From assembly GCF_022539665.2 (NCBI RefSeq), contig NC_081337.1, forward strand, positions 6,362,679 to 6,426,678: a stretch of DNA of 64,000 nt, read 5' to 3'. Position numbers and translations under genes: made by a program. Of this stretch, positions 23,998 through 34,364 are shown in pieces; the first letter of the stretch is position 1; every line of letters starts with the position of its first letter. The notes under the pieces were generated by a model. That model was not told where the DNA came from and made no database searches. It saw nothing but the letters and a program-made list of their open reading frames with translations. Source of the stretch: Daphnia carinata. Lineage: Eukaryota; Arthropoda; Branchiopoda; Diplostraca; Daphniidae.

Positions 23998-25706
23998 ATG
24001 AGACCTTACCTAAGAAATGTGTGCCAACGAAACTATGCGACTACCTTCAAACCTAATCATTTAAAGTTAAGTGCATCTTCAAAGCATTTGAAGACTTTTA
24101 AGCCTCTTACCAGACATGTAGTCACTGTTGCTGAGGCACCAACTTTACAGCAATCAAAGTGGATTGGACGGTGGCTTGGGACATGAGCAGGAATGTGTTT
24201 TGGAGCAGTGGTGATTGGTAAGAATAGTGTTTTATATAGTTGGATATTTTATATAATAGTATTTTAATACACACAGGAGGACTTACCCGATTAACAGAGT
24301 CAGGCCTATCAGTAAAAAAAAATTATAGAAACTTTATATAGTATCATGTAATCATTAAATTTTGATCCCTAGATGGTTGAATGGTCTGCCTTTGGTGAGA
24401 GACCCCCACTCACAAGAGAAGATTGGGAAAAAGAATTTGAAAAATATAAACAGTTTCCTGAATACAAACAGTATTTAAATCTAATTTGTCTGTGAAAGCA
24501 GCATTATAAATTTTTATGACTCCCATTAGGTTGAAGAAGGGAATTAATTTAGAAGAATTCAAATTCATCTGGCATATGGAATATGGACACCGAATGTGGG
24601 GAAGATTGATTGGAGCAATGTTTGTAATACCTGCTGCAATTTTCTGGAAAAAGGGCTATTTCAATCCAGCACTAAAGAAGAGAGTCCTTATTTATGGTAC
24701 CTTGATTGGATGTCAGGTACTCATACATTAGCTGAAAGTGCAGAAATTTCTAGACTTCAACAACCCTACAACTAAAAAAAAAATTGGCAATTAGGGTCTG
24801 CTTGGATGGTACATGGTAAAATCTGGCTTAGAAGACAGATTTCATGGTGAAGCAGATGTTCCTAGGGTTTCACAGTACAGACTAGCCTCACATCTTGGTT
24901 CGGCTTTTGTACTTTATTCTCTTTTTCTGTGGACGTCTTTACATCATTTAATACCTGCCAAAGTGATGGAAGTCTCTAAGGCAGCTATCAAGTTTAAACG
25001 ATTAGTCCATTTTTCCAAAGGAATCGTTTTCCTCACCGCAATATCAGGTATTTTGTTATCCACTACCGATACTTAGTCATAGCGGCAATTAAACTATCTC
25101 TTTCACGTAGTATTTTTCATTATTGTTGTGTAAAGGAGCATTTGTGGCAGGATTAGACGCCGGTCTTGTTTATAATTCGTATCCGCTAATGGCTGGCCGA
25201 TTATTACCCGAAGACTTGCTGGCGTTATCGCCAGCCATTAGGAATTTCACAGAAAATCCTTCTACCGTGCAGTTTGATCATCGCACTTTGGTAGACACAT
25301 AAATATAATACTTGGAAAAGCATTAATAATATAACAATACATATGAAGGGTCACTTTACGGTCCTTCTCTTGTCGACCGTATGGCTTATATCGCGTCGGA
25401 TAGTACTCCCAACTCGAGCACGATACGCCGCTAATGCTTTAGCTGCCATGGCCTGGATTCAGGTATATATTAAGGGTTTATGCAACTTGATAAGGATGAT
25501 GCCAGGATATCTATATATCTATATTTCTATATCTCTAAGATTTATTTATTTATTTATTTTTCCAGGCCTCTCTAGGGATTGCTACGCTTCTATTTTATGT
25601 TCCGACACCGTTAGCTTCGTCTCATCAAGCCGGCTCCTTAGTGTTGCTTTCGACTGCATTGTGGCTTTCACACGAACTGAAAAATCTGAAGTATATCCCA
25701 AAATAG
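23998..25706 (+). CDS. COX15: Heme A synthase COX15, with an in-frame TGA at codon 63
   Basis: Inner-mitochondrial-membrane enzyme converting heme O to heme A for cytochrome c oxidase. Eight exons: 23998-24217, 24277-24311, 24373-24470, 24530-24716, 24795-25047, 25136-25290, 25349-25462, 25566-25706; 1203 nt, 400 codons before the final stop. A basic presequence leads to KWIGRWLGT, then a TGA stop (24184-24186), then [20 protein letters not shown] in the same frame. Beyond the TGA the protein is intact: heme-ligand histidines in [25 protein letters not shown] and [24 protein letters not shown], and several membrane helices. The TGA occupies a position that is Cys in human COX15 as I recall it and is one base from TGT/TGC. 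Possible explanations are a sequence error, a null allele or recoding. The gene otherwise looks functional and under constraint. Confidence 0.88.
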
Positions 25707-26268
25707 AAATATTAGTCTAGAAATCGCTGGTTAAATCTCTTTGCATCGTGGCAAGATTGGTACTACTCCATTATCGTACATATGATGGTGTTCCATTGCC
25801 TATTGAACTTAATGTTAGCAAGATACGTGACTAAAATAAATTTGTCGAAATCACAAATGTCGGCTTAGCATAAAGGGAACCGAATTTTTCTATTTCCCGA
25901 TGAAATAGTGCTTTAAAGAAAAACGAATTTATTTCGGTTTTATTGGGTGGACGTTAGTGAAGTTAAGACTGTCTTTTCGTTTATAGAATGGAGATAATAA
26001 GACGAAGGCTACGGATTTATTTCAGTTAGATGATCAGATATGTTGGCAAGTTAGAACAATTAATGGTTTAGACATTGGACATTTTGGCAGACAACTGACA
26101 TAATTATTATAAAATGCCCAACAGATTTTGTGTTAAAGCACAAAATAATCTAACATGAAAAGAGCAAGACATAGTATATTGGTATAACTGGTTAAGCATA
26201 ACTTAGAAATATACCCTTCAAATATGAAAAACTTGGATAAGCATAACTTGGCAATAAACCCTTCAAAC

Positions 26269-26852
26269 TTACAGTTTTTCCATCCTGCAAGATTTCATGA
26301 GCTCTACAAGGTCTTGTTGCAACTGCCTGGGTATTTCTAGCTGACAAACATGGTTATAATCTTTTAGGTTTCTTCTAATTGTGTGCATTGCAGTAACTTT
26401 GAGGGAGTAAAGAGGGCTTGTAATGTTTACTGTAACACGCTTGGGTTGAATATCTTGGGGATGAATTCTCCCACTACGTAAGTCTGGAAGATATTGCTAA
26501 AAGAAATAGAACAATGATGTAAATGAATAAAATTTGAGTATATGATTGCTTAAGAACTATTTACCTCATACCAAGGCTTTGGTTCAAATACATGTTTAGA
26601 GTTTGCATTTAACCTTTCATGTGTTATAGCATCTTGAAACAGCCATGGATGAGCCACATATGTATTGACATCGAAGAATTCGTCCGGATCAAGGGTTTTA
26701 TATTTTACTCGAGCACCTTCATAATTCATCCATATAACCTCTACTCTCCTTGGAGTCGCATTGCAAAATCTGACAAAACTCAAGCCACGACTGGGTTGTG
26801 ACCGAATGATTTCATGGACGCCGTCTCCCTGATTTCCTTCATTTCTTGTCAT
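26269..26852 (-). CDS. VHL: von Hippel-Lindau tumour suppressor homologue
   Basis: Substrate receptor of the Elongin B/C-Cul2 E3 ligase that recognises hydroxyproline in HIF-alpha. Two exons, 26565-26852 and 26269-26496; 516 nt, 171 residues. The beta domain has LSFVRFCNATPRRVEVIWMN and NTYVAHPWLFQDAITHERLN. Aligned to human VHL, Tyr98, His115 and Trp117 of the hydroxyproline pocket are kept and Ser111 is Thr. The alpha domain (Elongin C-binding BC box) reads SLKVTAMHTI, where the usual Cys162 is Ala. I chose ATG 26852 because the frame upstream starts only with non-ATG codons. Convergent with COX15, divergent from GCC2 (261 bp). Confidence 0.92.
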
Positions 26853-27113
26853 TCTCACATAACTAGAGATAGTAATATAAAATGAAACTTAAAGTAAAAG
26901 TTACGTGATACTATTTCTTTACTGTTGATTCCAATGTTACAACAAATTTAATATAGTAAACAACAATACAACATTAGATCCGTGTGACGTATCAAAGGCA
27001 CGTAGTGTAGACTATTGGCAGTAGATGTAGTCTTACGTTGTCAGTCTACCAGTTTTGACACGTTAGAAGTTCTATATGTAAGTTTGACAAGTGTAAAGAA
27101 CATAATTATTTAA

Positions 27114-30100
27114 ATGGAAGATAGCATTGGAAAGCCAAACAATGGCAATAAAAAGGTAGCTTTAGAAGATTTAGATCGCGATGAACTACTGAAACGCTGT
27201 AAGAGTTATTTAGCTCTTGCACAAAGAGCAAAGCAAGCTAAAGATGGTAAGTGATAGCTCAGCACCTTAAAAATAAAGGCATTAGATGCTAACTGTTTTA
27301 TTCATTTTGTAACTACATATTTTCTATTTTTATATGTAGAAGCTCAACAAAGAGAAAGTTATCTTCTTGATAAAATTTCTAATCTTGAGGGTCAAGCTTC
27401 CCAGTTGGTCACACAAGAAACACACTTGGACAGCAGTGTCCAATATGACCACACAAATTGTCAAGGCTTTTCTTTAACTTTACAAGTTTCAGATTTGGAA
27501 TCCCAATTAAAATTAAGAAATGAAGAAAAAACTTTGTTAGTCTCAAAAAGTGAAGACATGCAAGCAAAGCTTAAGAACCTTGAAGAGAATTATGGGCAAC
27601 AGAAAGATGGTTTTGTAGAAGAATTGAATAAAATGAATGATGTTTTGAAACAGAGAGGTGAAGCAATAACTCGGCTTGAGGAAAAATGCCAAACAAATGA
27701 AAAAGAATTTAAGGTACTCCACATAAAATCTAAAATTGTCTTGAACACTCCTTTCCTTTTCACAGATTTCTTGTATTCTTATTTGGTTAATTTTTCTGAT
27801 TATTAACTTTGGCCAGGTGAAAACTGAAACCTTCCTTCAGTTGGTGGCGGAGAAGGAAAGAAAAATCGAACAGTTGGAGAGCGAAGCAAATAAATTCGAA
27901 ACGCAAAGTGAAATTCTGAGTACATCAACCGTAAGCAAAGCTGAAGAAATCCACCGCATGAAAGACGTCGAAGATTCCCTAGAAGACAGATACAACAAGT
28001 TAAAAATGTTAGCTGTAAGAATGAAGCGAAAAATTGCGGAACAAAACAATCAATTGCACGACAAGGAAAATCAACTCGCGTTATTGAGAGTAGATGATAA
28101 AAACAGAAATATTTCTAAAAATCCATTAAATTTGCAGGTAAATCATAATCATTCTTGTAGCGTCATCCAGAAAATCGTAAAAGAGTAAATTTCTATTCGA
28201 TTCAGGCAGCCCAAAAGGAAATTGATCGCCTGAATGACGAATTAGATGCGAAAAAATCGGAACTAAATGTGATGAAGAAAGATTGTGATAATTCAATCCA
28301 AGAACTTGCAAATAGTAGACAAAGAGCAGAGGAATTTAAAAATGAAGCAACCATCCTGAAAACAACTGTAGCCAATCTTGAGATTTCCAAAAAAGCTTTA
28401 GAAAAGTCTATTCAAGAACATAAACTCTTATATGACGACTGTCGAAAGGAAAACGAGTCAGACAAAATCCTACGCGCTGAGTTGAGCAAGGAATGTGATC
28501 GGCTCAAAAGCGAAATCAGGCAGTTGAGCTGTACTGTGGATGAACTCAATAAAAAAAATCAAGCCGTTAAGCAGGAGTCTAAGAAACAGAGCCTACTGGA
28601 ATTGGAATTAACGGACTACGAAAAATCGGTGTCTGATTTGAATGCCCAACTGAATGCGATAAAAAAAGAATTTGTTTTAAAACAAAACTTGGTTGATCAA
28701 CTTACTGAAGAAAAATCTGGCCTACAAGTACAAATTCAGCTATTGGAACAGCAAGTTGTCACGGAACAACAGCGAGCGGCAGAATTGAAAGTATGACGTT
28801 TTTTTTTATTTTTTCAAATACTCTAGCGTGTTTGTATTCGTTCTTCACTCTTCTTTTGATCTAACAGATGAATGTAGATGCAATTCAGCTACAACTAGAT
28901 TCATGTCAAAGCGAACTACTACAGCAAAGAACGGAAATTCGCCATGCTATTGCCAGGGCAGAATCGAAAGAAAGTGAGGTCGATAATCTCAAGTTACAGT
29001 TATCCGCAGTCAACGCCGAACTCCACAAGGTCCAGACGGGATCGACGGTTGCCATTGAGACACTGCGCAAGCAACTTGGGACGCTGGAAGAATCGGCAAC
29101 TACCGAAAAGGTTACGAGAGAGAATCTCCATCTAGAACTTTCTGAGCTCCGTGCGGAATATGAAAATTATAAGATACGGGCAACAAGCGTTTTAAAAAAG
29201 CAAAAGACAGAAGTAAACCCTGCATCCCTGTCGTCAAAAGAAGCCGTTAACGATTTAAATACAGATCAAGTTGAACGAGAAATGTTACAACGTGTCGTCG
29301 AGGCTCTTAAAACGAAAATAGCTGAACTTGAGTTAGTAATGAATTCATTGATCTTTATCTTGACGGAAAAGTATAAATCTTAATGGTGTGTGTATTCAGG
29401 TCGCAGCTGGTGTTCTCACAAAATGAAGTTTCGAATTTGCGATCGGAAAGGGAACGAAATGCAGCAACCCAAACATCAGCTGTTGAAACTATGCGTCAAC
29501 GATTAGAGCGTGCCGAATCGGAAATAGAAATCATCAAACGAGAACATCATTCACAAGTGTCTCGGTTGCAGAGTGATAATCAATTACTAGCCTCTCTACA
29601 TCGGGTATATTTAGCCTTTGGATGTAATGAAATTCATTGGTGTTTAATTTAAACAATCTATCATTTAGGAACAAATGGATGGTCTCAAGTTGCGCCATAG
29701 CCAAGAAATTTTGGAATTGCAAAACAATCTTGATGAAATTACACTTGAATCTGCAAGATTACAGAAGGTAGTAACAAATTATCAGGCGCAACGGACTGCC
29801 AGTCCTCTTGTAAAAGGTAGTGTAATCCATTGAATATCTGATTATGTATAGCTTAATTTTCTTACTTTTGTAGGTGATCAACGACGTGACGATTATACGA
29901 TGGTAGAACGAGAGCGGGGTGAAGGGTCTGAAGATGGAAACCTGGCCCACCAACAGCGTGAAAACACTGAGAACGATTCGCGGAAGCCTATTCCATTAGA
30001 GCTGTTGCTTAATTCTCAACTGCCTTCCGAAGATACTGTTATTTTCCCGAATGAATTGGCAACAATTTCCTATGAACAACACTACGAATCCCTGGCGGTT

Positions 30101-30539
30101 GTGGAAAAACGCTGCAAACATTTAGCTGCTCTGTTGGCAGAATCAGAAGCTAATGAAGCTCGCCTCTCGCAACTTGCCGATGCGTTAAAAGAGGAAATAC
30201 GGCGTGCAGAACGATCTGAAGAACGACAAAAACACATCGAAAACCTTGAGTACTTGAAAAATGTTGTTCTCAAAGTAAGAATTAAAGTGATTCCCGATCA
30301 CACATGATGAATTTAACTTGCAACAAAATATTATTCTTATTTTCTCTCCTTTTTAGTTTGTTACTTTACCTAGAGGAGAAGAGCGCAGTCGACTTGTCCC
30401 AGTGCTCACCACGTTACTCCGCTTAAGTCCCCTAGAAGTGCAAGAACTACATCAAACATTTAGTCGGCAGTCGGCAGACGGGGTGGTTAGACCCATAGGT
30501 TGGGGTGGTGTTTTCAATTACTTCGCACCAAATCAATAG
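27114..30539 (+). CDS. GCC2: GRIP-domain golgin, GCC2/GCC185-like
   Basis: Trans-Golgi tethering coiled-coil protein; the C-terminal GRIP domain binds Arl1/Rab GTPases. Nine exons: 27114-27246, 27340-27713, 27817-28137, 28206-28790, 28868-29335, 29407-29604, 29669-29816, 29874-30274, 30357-30539; 2811 nt, 936 residues. The N-terminal LEDLDRDELLKRCKSYLALA resembles the GCC2 start. Most of the protein is heptad coiled coil. The GRIP domain covers roughly the last 70 residues (NLEYLKNVVLKFVTLPRGEE, RLVPVLTTLLRLSPLE, ending GWGGVFNYFAPNQ) and keeps the conserved Tyr. At about 940 residues it is shorter than vertebrate GCC2. The exon 6 acceptor (CGCAG at 29402-29406) was chosen over a nearby AG because only it keeps the frame. 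Confidence 0.9.
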
Positions 30540-31180
30540 TCATGTGTGATGTTCGATAAAATATGTGCATAACTTTCCTGAATGCTGTTTATTTGTTATC
30601 GGTCCGGTCCAACTTGATATACTACTCCATCCATCGCTGCATATTGTCAGTGTGGGCAGTATTAGTCTAGTAACGTATTGTGGTTGCTTTTATAATAGAA
30701 CAACAATTATGATTGTTGCGGCTAAGAAGGGAATCAGTATGCGATTTCAGACGATATGTAGTGTAGAAAAAAACTATTTGCGTACCTAACGATAAAAACA
30801 TTGGTTATCTGAATCTGTGAAAGGTGAATGTTATATAAACTAATCCCTTTCTGTTTTACTACTTTCACATCGGCGAATACAATATTATGTCTTATCGGGT
30901 TGCTATAATTGGATTTTTGGTTTCTTTGTTCATTTGAGCAATCGCGCGTATGCTTTTAAGCATTCCGTAGAATGAGAGTTTTCATTAGTAGTGGACGCGT
31001 GGCAATTTTTTAGTGCCATTTTTCGTCCCTCACCCGCATGTTATCAGTCATCCAATCCCGTAACCCAGCCATAATATCAAATCGATCTTCCAGCTGTTGT
31101 TATTTGGTGTTTTCTTATGCTATTTAAAGAATGCTATTTCTAAAAGTTAAAGCTGTTGTTGCTGATCTCTGGAGTTCGTG

Positions 31181-31257
31181 CAATAGTATCGTCTGCCGCT
31201 CGATGGCGGCGGTATGGCGGTAGCAAATAGCCTTGACTGAAGGATTAATACTATAGC
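31181..31257. repeat. Direct repeat R1, copy 1 (about 77 bp, GGCGGCGGTATGGCGG core)
   Basis: Contains CAATAGTATCGTCTGCCGCT followed by GATGGCGGCGGTATGGCGGT and a conserved AAATAGCCTTGACT tail. Nearly identical to 32383-32459 in the same orientation. Confidence 0.85.
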
Positions 31258-31261
31258 GGAG

Positions 31262-31372
31262 TGAAATTGTATTTTTGCATCCGTTCAAAGAACAACCAAC
31301 ATTCACGAGACAGGTTAGAGAAAAACGTTGTCCAACCAAGGAGAGAAGCCACACAAATTTGAATAAGGAACC
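31262..31372. repeat. Direct repeat R2, copy 1 (about 111 bp)
   Basis: TGAAATTGTATTTTTGCATC through AATTTGAATAAGGAACC. A near-identical copy is at 33383-33502, outside the inverted-repeat-bounded element. Confidence 0.85.
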
Positions 31373-31859
31373 AAAATGGAATGCTTATCAACTGCGTACT
31401 GGCGCGCTAATTTCCTTCGTTTATTAAAAAAACTTTAAGTACTATAGAAAAATAAGCTTGATTTCCGTCATTATCATTCCATTTTCAATCGAAATCATGT
31501 ATATGTATCATTGAATATTAAGATTTTTTTAAAATACAAAATTGATTTAAAGCCGGGCTTATTTTGTTGGGCTTATTTTCAGTTATGGCTAAATTTTAAA
31601 TTTGACTCAAAATACATGATTTCGATGCAGAATGGAATGCTTATCACCCAAGTCAAAATTATTTTTGAATTGGCCTTATAGTTTTTGAATTTTACATAAA
31701 AAAACAAAAAAAAAGTCGGGGTGTTAGCAGCACATTTTTTAAGTTTATTTTTTAAACGACTGGTTTAACGAGAAAACCACTATCGAAATCGGACTCAGCG
31801 TTCAATTTTGACTACACCCTGTGATTTTTATCGAATTCCAAAAGTTTTAGTTTTTTGTA

Positions 31860-32250
31860 GATTTTGACGAAAGTGAGAAGGCTATAGCCTTCCCACTTTT
31901 TCATTTTTGGCCAAATTTTTGATTTGGCTTAAAACACATGAATTCGATGCAGAATTGAATGCCAATCACAAATATCTAGTTTATTTTTCAACGAGCTTTA
32001 TAGTTTTTTAAATAAACGTAAAAAACGTAAAAATAAGAATAGTCGGGCTTAAAAATTTTGCCTGCAAAAATTTACACTCATCGGAATTGGTTGAATATTA
32101 CAGGATATACTCACAATTGAATGCCGATTCGGGGAGAATTTTTTTTTTTTCATTAATTCAACCGTTTGTGAAGTATACCGCAAAACTAATGCGCCCGTAC
32201 GTGACGGCTCTCTAAACAAAAAACGCCCTAGCGCTGTCGCGTACTGGCGC
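31860..32250. repeat. Dispersed AT-rich repeat R3, copy 1
   Basis: About 390 bp similar in order to 59130-59515: palindromic GAAGGCTATAGCCTTC core, then ACATGAATTCGATGCAGAAT, AGTCGGGCTTA, CACTCATCGGAATTGGTTGA, ATACTCACAATTGAATGC. A partial, more diverged unit also lies at about 31560-31690. Confidence 0.75.
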
Positions 32251-32382
32251 GAATCGTTTATTTAAAAAACTGTAAGTCCCATTGAAAAAAAAAAACTTTA
32301 TATCGGTGATTACTATTCAAACCTGAATCAAAATCATGTATATTCATTTCGCTTTCTACCGATTTTCACGAAAGTGAGAATA

Positions 32383-32459
32383 CAATAGTATCGTCTGCCG
32401 CTGGATGGCGGCGGTATGGCGGTAGGAAATAGCCTTGACTGGAGGATTGATACTACAGC
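32383..32459. repeat. Direct repeat R1, copy 2
   Basis: Same-orientation copy of 31181-31257 with only a handful of substitutions, located just inside the right inverted-repeat arm. Confidence 0.85.
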
Positions 32460-33382
32460 TCAATCCTGTAACCAGGATTGGTGACTGATAACATGCGGAT
32501 GAGGGGACGAAAAATGGTACGAAATAATTGCCATAGTATTCAAAGTAATAGTATCAGCTTACAATTGAAATGGAATTTAAAGCAAGATAGGTATTTCGCC
32601 AGCAACAAAATTGGAAATCCGGATGGAAGCTGGTTTCAACTTTGTCGTCCGGAATAGCTGCGATGCAAGTGAGGTGCAGAAACCCAAGTCGGGCATGTGT
32701 AACGACAATCCTGAGCTAATAACGATCGATAATGATTAAATTACACGTCATGCATATAAGGATCTTCATTACGGCATTTAGCCTATGGGAAGGACAGCCT
32801 TCTTGAGTTCCAACCTTACATAACTATATCCGCGGAAACGGCAATCAGTTTAACACTTTCTCCTTCTTTTTGACTTCTGTTTCCGGCTAAGCGTCGCTAA
32901 GCTCTACCTGACTAAAATAAATTCTCGCCTGTAATGAGGTGCGGAGAGATAGATGAAGACAAACTATATTTGCCGGACAGTAAGTTCATGTTTGGTTATG
33001 TCTTCGAACAACAGAATGAACGAGGAATTTTCCAGTCAATTTGTGGCAAATGTGTTAAGATGGGAACTTTACATCGTATCGACATTCGTAAATGCTATAC
33101 AGCAGACTTGTCGCTGCGTGAACAGTGTACAGTTTAAATTATGGTCTTCGTTTCTCATTGAGAACGTAGACTGTATAGGACGCTGTTAGGAGACCTACGA
33201 TCAATACATTTGGAACTTTTGTGTCGAAAGACACTGCGAGACGTAGATGTATGCAGCCAATGTATAGCAACACAGGCCTTCACAGTGCGCAACTGTTCGG
33301 TGGCTAGATTTACCAAGAAAAAAAAACAAAAAAATGCATAGGTATAGTATTTGTAATACATAGAACATTACTAGCCTTTTTT

Positions 33383-33502
33383 TGAAATTGTATTTTTGCA
33401 TCCGTTCAAAGAACAGCCAACATTCACGAGACAAATGAGACAGGTGAGCGAAAAACGTTGTCCAACCAAGGAGAGACGCTACACAAATTTGAATAAGGAA
33501 CC
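33383..33502. repeat. Direct repeat R2, copy 2
   Basis: Copy of 31262-31372, same orientation, with a short insertion (a duplicated GAGACA-type stretch) near its middle. It shows the R2 unit exists independently of the element at 31.0-32.5 kb. Confidence 0.85.
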
Positions 33503-34154
33503 GGTTGGACTCGAGTAAGGTATATTCAAGCGGTGGCTATTGTAAAGTATTTAGATGAAAACCAATTAAGGGCTATAACAGGGAAATGGTGGATGAGATG
33601 GGATTTGATAAAGTGTGTGTATGTGTGGTTTTCTTTTTTTTTCTTTTTTTAAATTGAAACATGATGACATCTAATAATTGGTACAGTAACTTGTCAATGA
33701 GTCGACTTGAACAACGAGAAATATATTCATGCCAAGGTTTATTATTTTAAAAACTATTATCGATGATAATAATATTGATGATTTGGAAAAGGAAACGAAA
33801 TTCTTCCAATGATAAACACTATTTAGTAGTAACATTTGACAGGTGCAAGAATATCTAGGTTAGGTATATCCCAGGGTATAATAATTAGCGTTTTGTTCTA
33901 TAATGTCTTTGCTTTTGTCGTCCTGTTTTCTTTCTTCTTTTCTTTTTTTTTTTTAGAATTTTTTTTTGTCTTGCAAGGATATTGATTGTGGAATGCGACG
34001 TGCGATATTTCAGACTTCTTTTTGCCCATTAAAAGAGGAAAATGCAACGAAATGTTTTGTTAAGCAAGATGATCAATGCACCGCCACAGAGTGACATTAC
34101 TTGGCAAAACTCAACTGAAATTGAAATCAGAAACGACATCGTTCATTTGAATAT
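33503..34154. other. Non-coding stretch, nothing recognised
   Basis: AT-rich with T-rich tracts. No ORF, RNA gene or repeat could be supported. Confidence 0.4.
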
Positions 34155-34364
34155 CTAAAAGTGAGTGCATTTGAATAAGTTGCATTTTCTTTTTCTTTTT
34201 TTGTATGTTTTTTTGAACTTTTTTTTGCTTTTCTTTTTCTTTTTTTCAGCTTTTGCGTCGTCTATATATACAAATTGAAATGTTTTGTCATAACGAGCCA
34301 TGTGACAGATGATGAGACAGAAGTAGGCTAGCAAGGCAATTTGAAGATAAACGGCAGTGTCCAT
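34155..34364 (-). CDS. Weak small-ORF candidate with N-terminal hydrophobic segment
   Basis: An ATG at 34364 in the context CCACCATGG opens 69 codons. Residues 5-22 (VYLQIALLAYFCLIICHM) would be a signal peptide or membrane helix. The second half is lysine-rich and is simply the translation of poly-T DNA on the plus strand, which argues against it. A GT after codon 31 could end a first exon. No homology recognised; possibly chance. Confidence 0.15.
   Translation of the reverse strand: MDTAVYLQIALLAYFCLIICHMARYDKTFQFVYIDDAKAEKKKKKSKKKFKKTYKKRKRKCNLFKCTHF

Larger units (their letters stand above)
31001..32532. repeat. Inverted-repeat-bounded element (about 1.5 kb, candidate non-autonomous transposon)
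   Basis: The ends are inverted repeats of about 65 bp: left arm 31001-31065 begins GGCAATTTTTTAGTGCCATT, and the right arm, read on the minus strand from 32532, begins GGCAATTATTTCGTACCATT. They share the core TTTTTCGTCCC...CGCATGTTATCAGTCA. The interior is AT-rich, non-coding and contains internal repeats shared with 59.1-59.5 kb. I see no clear target-site duplication, so the boundaries may not be the true transposon ends. Confidence 0.6.

Noticed and set aside
29383-29406. Alternative acceptor CAG at 29399 for GCC2 exon 6
   Set aside because: Using it from the donor at 29336 puts a stop codon within nine codons; the acceptor ending at 29406 keeps the coiled-coil frame.
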